Shown here: one piece after another, positions 25,797 through 33,981 of the stretch
Numbering within the stretch: position 1 is the first letter of the stretch
How the letters are laid out: each line of letters begins with the position of its first letter
Assembly: GCA_040388605.1 (NCBI GenBank)
Contig: JAZKBN010000044.1
Coordinates: forward strand, 83,753-147,752
DNA: 64,000 nucleotides
Direction of reading: 5' to 3'
From: JAZKBN01 sp040388605
GTDB lineage: Bacteria; Bacteroidota; Bacteroidia; Cytophagales; Flexibacteraceae
Position numbers and translations under genes: made by a program
The notes under the pieces: model-generated
Told to the model about the DNA's origin: nothing
What the model saw: only the letters and a program-made list of their open reading frames with translations
Database searches by the model: none

Positions 25797-26561
25797 TTAA
25801 CCTTTTGCCGTTTCCACTGATTTACGGAGGCTGCGGAGGGTTTTGTTGGCGAACACAAAATCATCGAGCTCATTTACGCCTGAGTTCATAATGCCGTCGC
25901 TGTTGCCGTCCCAGAGTTTGCGGCCCTGGTAAATGAACATAATTTGCTCACCTATGCCCAGTACCGAATTCATATCGTGGGTAACAACCACTGTGGTCAT
26001 TTCGTATTCGTCGGTAATTTCAGAAATCAGGTCGTCGATCAGGATGCTGGTTTGGGGATCGAGGCCGGAATTGGGCTCATCGCAAAAAAGGTATTTGGGG
26101 TTCATTACAATGGCGCGGGCAATGCCCACACGCTTTTGCATACCACCGCTGAGCTCAGAAGGCATTTTTTTTGCCGCATTCTCAAGCCCTACGCGCTTCA
26201 GGCAAAAATGAACGCGGTCTTCCTTTTCTTCTTTGCTCATCTCGGTCATCATATCGAGCGGGAAGCGCACATTCTGCATGACTGATTTGCTGTCGAATAA
26301 TGCACTGCCCTGGAAAAGCATGCCCATTTCGCGGCGAATCACCTTGGTTTCTTTTTTAGACCCGTACAGGGTGCGGCCGTCGAAAAACACCTCACCTTCA
26401 TCGGGCTGCACAAGGCCGACAAGACATTTCAATAAAACGCTTTTACCGGTTCCGCTTGCGCCGATTATCAGGCTTGTATTCGAATTACGGAACTCGCCGC
26501 TTACATTATCGAGCACCTTGCGGCCGTTAAAAGATTTACTGATGTTCTTGAATGTGATCAT
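25797..26561 (-). CDS. MlaF-like ABC transporter ATP-binding protein
   Basis: 254 residues, cytoplasmic ATPase of the Mla/MCE lipid-transport type. Walker A is GASGTGKSVLLKC, the Q-loop lies in MGMLFQGSALFDSKSVMQNVRFP (the FQ.GALFDS segment is characteristic of MlaF), the signature is LSGGMQKRVGIARAI, Walker B is YLFCDEPNSGLDP, and the switch His is in VVVTHDM. By homology it drives phospholipid or lipid trafficking between membranes with an MlaE permease and an MCE protein. No permease or MCE gene is next to it in this window. Start at MITFKNISKSF; the longer frame is unconserved. A minus-strand TATATTTG (26596-26603) could be its -7 element. Confidence 0.92.
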   Translation of the reverse strand: MITFKNISKSFNGRKVLDNVSGEFRNSNTSLIIGASGTGKSVLLKCLVGLVQPDEGEVFFDGRTLYGSKKETKVIRREMGMLFQGSALFDSKSVMQNVRFPLDMMTEMSKEEKEDRVHFCLKRVGLENAAKKMPSELSGGMQKRVGIARAIVMNPKYLFCDEPNSGLDPQTSILIDDLISEITDEYEMTTVVVTHDMNSVLGIGEQIMFIYQGRKLWDGNSDGIMNSGVNELDDFVFANKTLRSLRKSVETAKG

Positions 26562-26728
26562 TTTCCGCAGAAAGGGGTGTGCACCAAAAGGCCTGCAAAT
26601 ATAAGGCCCGGTATCGGATATTAAGCCATAAGCAATGCTATAACCCGGCATTGCCGGCCTTGTTTTAAGTTCCGGGTATTTCCTGTGCGGCAAACAGGCT
26701 GTTTATAAAAACAAGCCCAAACACGGGC

Positions 26729-26754
26729 AAAAAAAAGCGCGGTTAAACCGCGCT
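26729..26754 (-). terminator. Rho-independent terminator of the outer-membrane barrel gene
   Basis: AGCGCGGTT and its perfect complement form a compact hairpin (26736-26754) followed on the minus strand by a run of eight T. It lies about 75 bp after the stop of the upstream minus-strand gene. Confidence 0.8.
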
Positions 26755-26829
26755 AAGTTTTCAATTCTATATACTTCGTCAATGCTGTTATGCATACAAA
26801 TTGTATTGCACCGCAGCTTTAGAGGAGGG

Positions 26830-27624
26830 TTACTTTTTAAACCTATAGGTAAGCAATACCTGTCCGTTTACATAAAATGCACGGCGGCCGGCATCTGAGA
26901 TGCCCACGTTATCGAGCCCTGCGGCGAAGCGGGCCGTTGCGGCAACGGTGAATTTATCGGTAATGTTGGCCCCGGCAATAAGGCCGCCTACGGCATCCAT
27001 GGTAACGTTTGCCGGGTCGTTAATCTGGTGCTCCTGCGGCGAGAGCGTGGTTGATTCAGCATTATCCTGCGCGTACTCTTTATAGGTGCTGCCTAAATAA
27101 TAGTTAAAGGCCAAACCGGCCTGCGCACCGAAAAAGAAATCACCGTTAACAGGATACCAGCCCAACATGATAGGCAGGTTTACATAGCGGATTTGGATAT
27201 TTGTATCTGAAGTTGATACAGGCTGAGGGTCGGTACCAACCGGGTAATCGGTAACAGGCACTGCCGTATTGCTTGTAAAGCTTTTACGCTGCACACCAAT
27301 GGTCATGTACCCCGGCTCAAAGCTCAGGCCCCATGATTTATTGAACTTATGTTGGTAAACCAGGCCAAAGTTGATGCTTTGCACCTCTTTATCAAGGTGA
27401 ATCATTTTAACTATGCGGCTGTAAACCACGCCGCCCTTAACGCCAAATTCGTTCGAAGATTCGTCAGGACCATTGTCTTCCGGTTCAGCTTCAGCTCCTG
27501 TTTTGTCTGTTGCTTCTGTTTGCGAAGCGCTTGAGTCAGGCGCAGCAGTTTGAGCCTTGGCTGCCGAAACCGTGAACATGGTAAAAAGTATGAGTGTAAA
27601 CGCTTGCAGTAAATATTTTTGCAT
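26830..27624 (-). CDS. Outer-membrane beta-barrel protein (porin/PorT-like)
   Basis: 264 residues with a signal peptide (MQKYLLQAFTLILFTMFTVSAAKAQ), then a low-complexity acidic linker rich in Thr, Ser, Glu and Asp (about residues 26-60). A barrel of alternating hydrophobic strands follows, with GVKGGVVYSRIVKM at its start and VLLTYRFKK at the end, typical of the outer membrane beta-barrel family of Bacteroidota. No ligand or function can be assigned. Its gene ends in a strong terminator, so it is likely monocistronic. The first ATG of the frame is 51 bp upstream, but the chosen one opens a clear signal peptide. Confidence 0.87.
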   Translation of the reverse strand: MQKYLLQAFTLILFTMFTVSAAKAQTAAPDSSASQTEATDKTGAEAEPEDNGPDESSNEFGVKGGVVYSRIVKMIHLDKEVQSINFGLVYQHKFNKSWGLSFEPGYMTIGVQRKSFTSNTAVPVTDYPVGTDPQPVSTSDTNIQIRYVNLPIMLGWYPVNGDFFFGAQAGLAFNYYLGSTYKEYAQDNAESTTLSPQEHQINDPANVTMDAVGGLIAGANITDKFTVAATARFAAGLDNVGISDAGRRAFYVNGQVLLTYRFKK

Positions 27625-27766
27625 GTGTATTCCCTTGTTTTGCCGGATATAATTTAACCCCTCTGCCTTCCGCATCCTGTTTTAACCGACCGTATAAGCC
27701 GGTTAAAACGAGGTATCTTGGGGCAATATAAAATAAATATTAAAATTCAGAGCTATGCGCCAATTA

Positions 27767-28663
27767 TCATTTGGCAGCACCCTGAACATGCGCATGATCA
27801 TCATGGCTGTGCAGCCTGCTGAACATCAGCATTTTAAGCACGTTTGTGAGCGTTGCTTTCATTTCTTTGCGGTCGGTAATCAAATCAAGAAAACCGTGCT
27901 CAAGAACAAACTCAGCGCTTTGGAAACCCGCCGGCAAATCTTTACCAATGGTTTCGCGTATTACCCTTGGGCCCGCAAAGCCTATTAAAGACTTAGGCTC
28001 TGCAATATTTAAATCGCCGAGCATGGCATAGCTGGCAGTAACGCCGCCTGTAGTAGGGTCGGTGAGCAGAGATATATAGGGCAGGCCTGCATCGGCCAAA
28101 AGCGCCAGCCTTGCCGAGGTTTTCGCCATCTGCATGAGGCTGAAACCTGCTTCCATCATACGCGCCCCGCCTGATTTACTGATAATCAGCATAGCAGATT
28201 CCGTTTTAATGGCATGGTTTACCGCCCTTGCAATTTTTTCGCCCACAACCGAACCCATGCTGCCGCCAATGAATGTAAAATCCATACAGGCAATAACAAG
28301 CGGCACGCCGCTGATTTTGCCATAGCCGGTACGCACAGCATCGTTTAGTCCTGATTTTACGATGGTGGCCGCTATTCTTTCAGGATAGGGCTTGTTATCG
28401 TTAAACTCAAGAGGGTCGCCCGATGTCATATTGGCATCAAGCTCTGTGAACTCATTGTTATCGAACAACAGCTCAAAATACTCAACTGAGCCAACGCGGG
28501 TATGGTAGTTGCAGTTTGTGCAGGTCCATGCGTTGTCTTTGTGAGCCTTGGTAAGAATAACGGTTTTACATTCAGGGCACTTGTACCAAAGGCCGTCAGG
28601 CGCTTCGCGTTTAAGCTCTGTGGGCGTTACTATGCCCTTTTTTTCTCTGTTGAACCAAGCCAT
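27767..28663 (-). CDS. accD: Acetyl-CoA carboxylase carboxyltransferase subunit beta
   Basis: 298 residues. With AccA it transfers CO2 from carboxybiotin to acetyl-CoA, giving malonyl-CoA for fatty acid synthesis. The N-terminal zinc ribbon has two pairs of Cys (YKCPECKTV and WTCTNCNYH, about residues 27-50). The carboxyltransferase (crotonase-like) body includes SGGARMMEAGFSLMQMAKTSARL and PTTGGVTASYAMLGD, which form the oxyanion pocket, and GFAGPRVI. Length and order are those of canonical AccD. The gene stands alone; accA is not in this window. Confidence 0.96.
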   Translation of the reverse strand: MAWFNREKKGIVTPTELKREAPDGLWYKCPECKTVILTKAHKDNAWTCTNCNYHTRVGSVEYFELLFDNNEFTELDANMTSGDPLEFNDNKPYPERIAATIVKSGLNDAVRTGYGKISGVPLVIACMDFTFIGGSMGSVVGEKIARAVNHAIKTESAMLIISKSGGARMMEAGFSLMQMAKTSARLALLADAGLPYISLLTDPTTGGVTASYAMLGDLNIAEPKSLIGFAGPRVIRETIGKDLPAGFQSAEFVLEHGFLDLITDRKEMKATLTNVLKMLMFSRLHSHDDHAHVQGAAK

Positions 28664-28816
28664 TCAGCCTTAGTTTATGGGGTAAGGTTTGTTATAATTT
28701 CCGCCGCAGCCCCGCTTTAAAAGCAGACAGGCCTTTTACCTTAAAGGTTGCAGCAGGTGTATGTTTTTTATTTGCCTCTATGCTTTATCAAGCCGCAAAG
28801 GCAAGTAAAAGGGGGC

Positions 28817-28856
28817 AAAAAGCCCCTGCCTGATGAATTAACATAAAGCAGGGGGC
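28817..28856 (-). terminator. Terminator of the aldolase gene
   Basis: On the minus strand GCCCCCTGC (from 28856) pairs with GCAGGGGC (to 28822) and is followed by TTTTT; a second GGGGC/GCCCC hairpin overlaps it. It starts 19 bp after the stop of the aldolase gene. Confidence 0.7.
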
Positions 28857-28874
28857 AAATATCAGAATAAATTA

Positions 28875-29930
28875 TCAGGCAATTGTAATTTCCGTGTCCA
28901 GATATACGTCCTGCACTGCATTTAAAAGCGCAACACCCTCGCTAAAGGGGCGTTGGAATGCCTTTCTGCCTAAAATAAGGCCTGCGCCGCCTGCCCTTTT
29001 ATTTATTACTGCCGTACGAACAGAATCTGCCAAATCATTTGCGCCTTTACTTTCGCCGCCGCTGTTAATGAGGTTGGCCAGGCCGGCATAGCTGTTAAGC
29101 ACCTGGTAACGGCAAAGGTCAATGGGGTTATCGGTTGAAAGTTCAGAGTACATTTTAGGGTTGCTCTTGCTGAAACCTATTTTGGTAAAGCCCCCGTTTG
29201 AGTCGGGCAGCTTTTGCTTGATTATATCGGCCTGTATGGTTACGCCCAGGTGTATGGCCTGGCCGGTTACATCGGCGGCGGTTTCATAGTTCACACCGTC
29301 TTTACTGAAAGCGTTGTTGCGTACGTATGTCCAAAGTATGGTGGCCATACCCAGGCTGCGGGCTTCTTCAAAGGCCTGCGCCACTTCCACAATCTGCCTG
29401 CTGCTTTGGTCTGAGCCGAAATAAATGGTGGCACCAACTGCCTTCGCTCCCAAATTCCAGGCATCGCGCACAGAGCCGAACATTACCTGGTTGTACTTGG
29501 TGGGGTAGGTAAGCAGCTCGTTGTGGTTAATTTTTACAATGAAAGGAATTTTATGGGCATACTTGCGGCTCATGAGCGCAAGGCCGCCAAAGGTGGTGGC
29601 AACGGCATTACAGCCGGCTTCAGTAGCCAGTTTAATTATATTCTCAGGGTCGAAATACATGGGGTTAGGCGAAAAGCTGGCCCCGGCAGTATGTTCAATG
29701 CCCTGATCTATGGGTAGTATGCTGATATAGCCTGTATTGGCCAGGCGACCGTGACCGTATAATGCGGCAAGGCTGTTAAGCGTTTGCGGGCTGCGGTTAG
29801 AGTTTACAAAAACACGATCCACAAAATCAGGACCGGGCAGGTGTAAAATATCTTTACTTACAATGCAATTATGATTCAGCAGGCTTTCGGCTTCAGCGCC
29901 AAGCAATTCCCGAATATTGGCAACAGGCAT
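28875..29930 (-). CDS. fbaB: Class I fructose-bisphosphate aldolase (DhnA type)
   Basis: 351 residues of the DhnA/FbaB Schiff-base aldolase type, cleaving fructose 1,6-bisphosphate in glycolysis and running in reverse in gluconeogenesis. It has ILPIDQGIEHTAGASF near residue 70 and IPFIVKINHNELLTYP with a conserved Lys, the GATIYFG strand, the TILWTYVRN segment and GGAGLILGRKAFQRP phosphate loop at the C-terminus. Enzymes of this length and pattern are common in Bacteroidota. It is divergent from waaA and ends in a terminator. Confidence 0.93.
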   Translation of the reverse strand: MPVANIRELLGAEAESLLNHNCIVSKDILHLPGPDFVDRVFVNSNRSPQTLNSLAALYGHGRLANTGYISILPIDQGIEHTAGASFSPNPMYFDPENIIKLATEAGCNAVATTFGGLALMSRKYAHKIPFIVKINHNELLTYPTKYNQVMFGSVRDAWNLGAKAVGATIYFGSDQSSRQIVEVAQAFEEARSLGMATILWTYVRNNAFSKDGVNYETAADVTGQAIHLGVTIQADIIKQKLPDSNGGFTKIGFSKSNPKMYSELSTDNPIDLCRYQVLNSYAGLANLINSGGESKGANDLADSVRTAVINKRAGGAGLILGRKAFQRPFSEGVALLNAVQDVYLDTEITIA

Positions 29931-30202
29931 GTATAATTCAGTTTATTGTTTCTTTGTTTCAATTTCACCGGAAGCAAGGCAAACCAATTAACAAACAGGC
30001 TGTCAGCCATGTTCAACCCGGTGGCAAGGCGCGTAAAGTTACCTGTTTTTTCGAATCGGGTATTTTAACAGGTGCAATTATAAGGCCTTTTTATAGTGGT
30101 AATTATGCCGTTCATACCGGAACACTTTCCAGCTTCGAACAAGGCATATATATTGCGGCATAAATTGCCGCGGCAGGCTTCCCCGCATTAAACACCTGAC
30201 AA

Positions 30203-31510
30203 TTGCATTTTCTCTACCAACTGGGCATACACGCTTATGCAGCCCTTGTAAGGGTTGCTTCGCTCTTCCATGCCAAAGCCCGGCTCCGGGTTGACGGGCT
30301 TGATGATATTTGGGCAAAAATGAGGCGTTCGGCCGCTGCCTCTGCCAGTGTAAACAGCAGCCCAAGACCCCTTGCATGGTTCCATTGCGCCAGTTTGGGA
30401 GAATTTGAGCAGGCACGCCCTGTAATTGAAGGTTTCCGCGTTAGATACCCGCATTTTCGTATCCTGCTTACCTTTTTCAGCCCATCAGGCTACGAAGTCC
30501 GTAAAGGATGGCCCGGGGCAGACCATATTTTTTACCTGCCCGATGATACAGCAGATAACGCTGAAAAACTGTACCATACCTTTAAACCCGACATCGCCTT
30601 TTTTGTAAAGTACGAATTCTGGTACAATTACCTGCGCGTGCTGCATGCCAAGGGGGTGCCCATTATCAGCTTCAGCGCCATATTCAGGCCGGGACAAATT
30701 TTCTTTAAGCCGCATGGTAAGTTCTTTGCCGATATGCTCAGGAATTTCACCCATTTCTTTGTGCAGAACGAGGAATCTAAAAAGCTGTTAAACAGCATTG
30801 GTATTCAAAACCTCAGCATCAGCGGCGATACCCGTTTCGATCGTGTAGCGGCCATTGCAGAATACAGGAAAGACCTGCCCTTGGCGGCCCGTTTTAAAGG
30901 CAATAAACCCCTGTTACTTATAGGCAGCGCCTGGCCGGAAGATACTGAATTCCTGATGCCCATATTAAACCGCCTGTCTGATAAGCTGAACATAATAATT
31001 GCCCCCCATGAAATTGAGCAGGATTATATAGATGACCTGCGCGAGCAATTCAAAGGCAATTCCACAACCTGGTCGGCAGCGCAGGACGGCGGAACAAGCG
31101 GGGCGGGTTTGCTTATTATTGACAATATAGGTATGCTTTCAACACTTTACAGATATGCTGATTATGCCTGGGTAGGCGGCGCATTCGGAAAGGGCCTGCA
31201 TAATATTTTAGAGGCCGCAGTTTGGGGAATACCTGTTTTCTTCGGGCCAAAGTATAATAAGTTCCAGGAGGCAGATGACTTGGTTAAGCTGGGCGGCGCG
31301 TTCAGCTGCACCAACGAGCAGGCTACCGAAGCCCTGCTGCTTGCATTCCTGGAAAACACTAAGCATAAAGAAGCCGCCGGAAAAGCTTCGGCGGCTTATG
31401 TTCAATCTAAAACAGGGGCAACCCACTCAGTGCTTGATAATTGTGCAAATTACAGCCTGCTTTTGAGTCTCCCGCAAAACAACCAAAACCCGGTTTCATT
31501 TAATGGTTAA
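30203..31510 (+). CDS. waaA: 3-deoxy-D-manno-octulosonic acid transferase
   Basis: 435 residues, inner-membrane-bound glycosyltransferase adding Kdo to lipid A precursor in lipopolysaccharide synthesis. The N-terminal helix FLYQLGIHAYAALVRVASLF anchors it; WFHCASLGEFEQARPVIEGF contains the conserved catalytic Glu; LLTFFSPSGYEVRKG and the CMP-Kdo-binding ADYAWVGGAFGKGLHNILEAA near residue 315 complete the family pattern. The start is a TTG, because the anchor lies right at this codon and no ATG precedes it in frame. The stop is only 5 bp from the end of the convergent ahpD, so read-through or overlap of 3' ends is expected. Confidence 0.94.
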   Translation: MHFLYQLGIHAYAALVRVASLFHAKARLRVDGLDDIWAKMRRSAAASASVNSSPRPLAWFHCASLGEFEQARPVIEGFRVRYPHFRILLTFFSPSGYEVRKGWPGADHIFYLPDDTADNAEKLYHTFKPDIAFFVKYEFWYNYLRVLHAKGVPIISFSAIFRPGQIFFKPHGKFFADMLRNFTHFFVQNEESKKLLNSIGIQNLSISGDTRFDRVAAIAEYRKDLPLAARFKGNKPLLLIGSAWPEDTEFLMPILNRLSDKLNIIIAPHEIEQDYIDDLREQFKGNSTTWSAAQDGGTSGAGLLIIDNIGMLSTLYRYADYAWVGGAFGKGLHNILEAAVWGIPVFFGPKYNKFQEADDLVKLGGAFSCTNEQATEALLLAFLENTKHKEAAGKASAAYVQSKTGATHSVLDNCANYSLLLSLPQNNQNPVSFNG

Positions 31511-31515
31511 ATAAA

Positions 31516-32103
31516 TCATGCGTTCAGCACGGTAAAGCCACGCACTATTGCGGCCAGGCGCACTGCATCATAAATCTTTGCAGTACTTTCCCCGTGTTTT
31601 AAAACGCTTGCTTCGTGCGAAGTAACACAAAGCTCGCAGCCGTTGAGCGCTGAAACGGCAAGGCTCAGCAATTCGAAAAAGCCTTTACCGAGAACAGGGG
31701 TCACCATCACGTTCATTTTTATTCCGGCGGGTGTTTCGTACTGCTCCTTTTTCATAAAATGCCTGAAACGGTACAGTACATTGTTTGTATTCATCAGCGA
31801 AACACAGGCAAAAACCTCTGCAATTTCTTCAGAGCCTGCGCCAATGGCAGCGGCCTTATCGCTGAGGGCGGCAACCAGTGCCGATGATTTATCATTTATG
31901 GCAACCCCCAAGGCTAATAGGGTACTTTCCTTTTCGCTTAGGTTTGGCATGGCCAAGGCGTTTTGGAGATTAATCTTCAAATCACGCGCATAACGGCTTT
32001 CAGCAAAAGCAACATTGCTGAAAGCAGCCCCCTGCGGACCTGTCGGCAATGAAAAGAGCTGCCCAATGCTCTCAATTGTAGGGTTTAAAACTTCGGTATT
32101 CAT
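31516..32103 (-). CDS. ahpD: AhpD-like alkylhydroperoxidase
   Basis: 195 residues of the carboxymuconolactone decarboxylase/AhpD fold. The redox motif is NGCELCVTSHEASV: Cys156-x2-Cys159-x3-His163, as in AhpD of Mycobacterium tuberculosis, which reduces AhpC in place of AhpF. The all-helical repeat includes a second region (LLALGVAINDKSSALVAAL) typical of the family. It lies 130 bp downstream of ahpC, transcribed in the same direction, and opposite oxyR, a classic peroxide-defence cluster. It should act as the reductase partner of AhpC. Confidence 0.93.
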   Translation of the reverse strand: MNTEVLNPTIESIGQLFSLPTGPQGAAFSNVAFAESRYARDLKINLQNALAMPNLSEKESTLLALGVAINDKSSALVAALSDKAAAIGAGSEEIAEVFACVSLMNTNNVLYRFRHFMKKEQYETPAGIKMNVMVTPVLGKGFFELLSLAVSALNGCELCVTSHEASVLKHGESTAKIYDAVRLAAIVRGFTVLNA

Positions 32104-32233
32104 GTGGTTTATATAGCTTTTTTAAACCTGCTTTACCCAAAGTGCAAAGCAGGTTCCTGTATATGGTCTATTTTTGCAAAACATCGTTCCGAGAACTTAC
32201 GGGCCCTCGTTTCCTGATGCATTGAATCGGCGC

Positions 32234-32788
32234 TTAAGCTTTTATGGTTTCTTCGCCCTTAACCCAGTTACAGGGGCAAAGCTCATCAGTTTGCAGGGCA
32301 TCGAGCACGCGTATTACTTCTTTTACATTACGCCCCACGCTTAAATCGTTGAGGCTCACCCAGCGAATAATTCCCTGCGGGTCAATAATATAAGTTACGC
32401 GATAGGCTACTTTTTCAGTGGCTTCCAATATACCAAGCTCTTCGGCCAGGCTCTTGGAAGTATCAGCAAGCATGGGAAATTTCAGGTCGCGGAGATCGTC
32501 GTGGTTTTTGCGCCAGGCAAGGTGTACAAACTCACTGTCGGTGCTGGCTCCTATAAGGGCAGTATCTCGGTCTTCGAAATCAACCAGGTGCTTTCCGAAT
32601 TCTGCAATTTCGGTGGGGCATACGAAGGTGAAATCTTTGGGCCACCAGAACATAACCAGCCATTTGCCGGCGTCGCGGTGATCAGAGCTTTTTATATCGA
32701 AGAATTCTGAACCTTTATCGAGGCTTACAACTGCTTTTTTTGTGAAGGCCGGGAACTCTGAACCTACTGATAATATCCTGTTTTGCAT
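32234..32788 (-). CDS. ahpC: Peroxiredoxin AhpC, mycobacterial-type with C-terminal CPC
   Basis: 184 residues. The peroxidatic Cys57 sits in FTFVCPTEIAEFG. The C-terminus has two further Cys, TDELCPCNW (Cys171 and Cys173), like the three-Cys AhpC of Mycobacterium, whose CxC pair is reduced by AhpD. This matches the adjacent ahpD. It reduces hydrogen peroxide, alkyl hydroperoxides and probably peroxynitrite in the cytoplasm. The start at MQNRILSVGSEFPAF fits the family; the longer frame adds 30 unlikely residues. A TACATTTG on the minus strand (32841-32848) may be its -7 element, with the oxyR gene divergent. Confidence 0.95.
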   Translation of the reverse strand: MQNRILSVGSEFPAFTKKAVVSLDKGSEFFDIKSSDHRDAGKWLVMFWWPKDFTFVCPTEIAEFGKHLVDFEDRDTALIGASTDSEFVHLAWRKNHDDLRDLKFPMLADTSKSLAEELGILEATEKVAYRVTYIIDPQGIIRWVSLNDLSVGRNVKEVIRVLDALQTDELCPCNWVKGEETIKA

Positions 32789-32965
32789 TTTATGCCGTGG
32801 TTTAATTGATTGATAAATAATTATATAGCGCAGCCGAGGCCAAATGTAAAAGATTGCTGTTACGGGGCCTTTTACCATTCCCCTTTTTGCTGATACAAAG
32901 TAAGCACCCTTGTAACTATAAGAAAAATCTATTAATTTTATACACCAATAACAATAGCTTATACA
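32789..32965. promoter_or_regulatory. Divergent ahpC/oxyR control region
   Basis: The ahpC side has TACATTTG at 32841-32848 on the minus strand. The oxyR side has TTG (32910-32912), 20 bp, then TAATTTTA (32933-32940) on the plus strand, one mismatch from the -7 consensus. CTAT and ATAG tetranucleotides recur between 32916 and 32956 and may be OxyR half-sites, but their spacing is not a clean match to the E. coli consensus. Confidence 0.45.
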
Positions 32966-33904
32966 ATGACATTAATACAGCTTGAGTACCTGCAGGCCGT
33001 TATTCGCCAGGGCAGCTTCAGGGCCGCCGCCGATTACGTAAACATCTCGCAGCCTGCACTCAGCATGCAGATAATGGCCTTAGAAGAAGAATTGGGAGGC
33101 AAATTGCTTGATCGCAGTCGGAAGCCGGTTTCACCTACAGCCTTGGGCCTGCTGGTTAGCGCGCAGGCTGCCGAAGTATTGGCCGGTGCAGCGGTAATAC
33201 ATGAGCTTGCACGCGAAAGCGCCGGAGACCTGAGCGGCGATTTGCATATAGGGGTAATTCCCACAGTAGCCCCATACCTTGTTCCCCTGTTCCTTGGTCC
33301 TTTTACAGAAAAATACCCGCATCTTCATTTCCGCCTCAGCGAAATGACTACCGAGGATATTTTAACCGCCCTGAAAATCGGTAGTATAGATGCGGGCATA
33401 ATCAGCACAGGCCTGAATGCGCCGGGAATAAATGAAATACCGCTTTACCGCGAAGCCCTGCTGGTTTATGCTCACCCCGATAACCCTTTACTGGCTAAAA
33501 AATTCGTTGAACAGGCCGATGTTCCGGGTAATCAAAACCTTTGGCTGCTGAAAGAAGGCCATTGCCTGCGCAACCAAACCATGAAGCTCTGCGCCAAAAT
33601 AAGTCCCGAGGCAGCCATTTACGAAGCCGGCAGCATAGAAACCCTGCGCCGCATTGTGCAGCAGCAGGGTGGCATTACCATTATACCCGAAACAGCCCTG
33701 CTATGGATGAACGAAGACGAGCTTGATTGGGTACGCTGGTTCAGCAGCCCTGAGCCGCAGCGAGAAATAGGTCTTGCTGTACCACGGCTTTCGGCCAAGG
33801 GCAGGCAAACCACCGCATTAAGACAAAGTATATTGGAGGTTCTTCCTGCTAAGTTTATCGACAGGCAGGAAGGGAATATTATAAAGGCATCTAAAGCTGC
33901 CTGA
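32966..33904 (+). CDS. oxyR: OxyR-like LysR-family peroxide sensor regulator
   Basis: 312 residues. The N-terminal winged helix-turn-helix is typical of LysR (FRAAADYVNISQPALSMQIMALEEELG). The regulatory domain contains KEGHCLRNQTMKLC with Cys200 and Cys209, nine residues apart, matching the redox pair Cys199/Cys208 of E. coli OxyR and the GHCLRDQ signature. It should sense hydrogen peroxide by disulfide formation and control the divergent ahpC-ahpD genes. The short leader and the divergence suggest autoregulation. Confidence 0.94.
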   Translation: MTLIQLEYLQAVIRQGSFRAAADYVNISQPALSMQIMALEEELGGKLLDRSRKPVSPTALGLLVSAQAAEVLAGAAVIHELARESAGDLSGDLHIGVIPTVAPYLVPLFLGPFTEKYPHLHFRLSEMTTEDILTALKIGSIDAGIISTGLNAPGINEIPLYREALLVYAHPDNPLLAKKFVEQADVPGNQNLWLLKEGHCLRNQTMKLCAKISPEAAIYEAGSIETLRRIVQQQGGITIIPETALLWMNEDELDWVRWFSSPEPQREIGLAVPRLSAKGRQTTALRQSILEVLPAKFIDRQEGNIIKASKAA

Positions 33905-33916
33905 TTTTCGAATCTC

Positions 33917-33961
33917 CCAAAAATTGAGAAGCCCGGCAAATTCGCATTTGCCGGGCTTCTC
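33917..33961. terminator. Bidirectional terminator between oxyR and the giant surface protein
   Basis: GAGAAGCCCGGCAAAT at 33926-33941 is the exact complement of 33946-33961, a 16-bp perfect stem with the loop TCGC. On the minus strand it is followed by AATTTTTGGG, so it suits the giant gene best, and it also lies 22 bp after the oxyR stop. Confidence 0.8.
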
Positions 33962-33981
33962 GTTATGGTTTAAAACCGATT

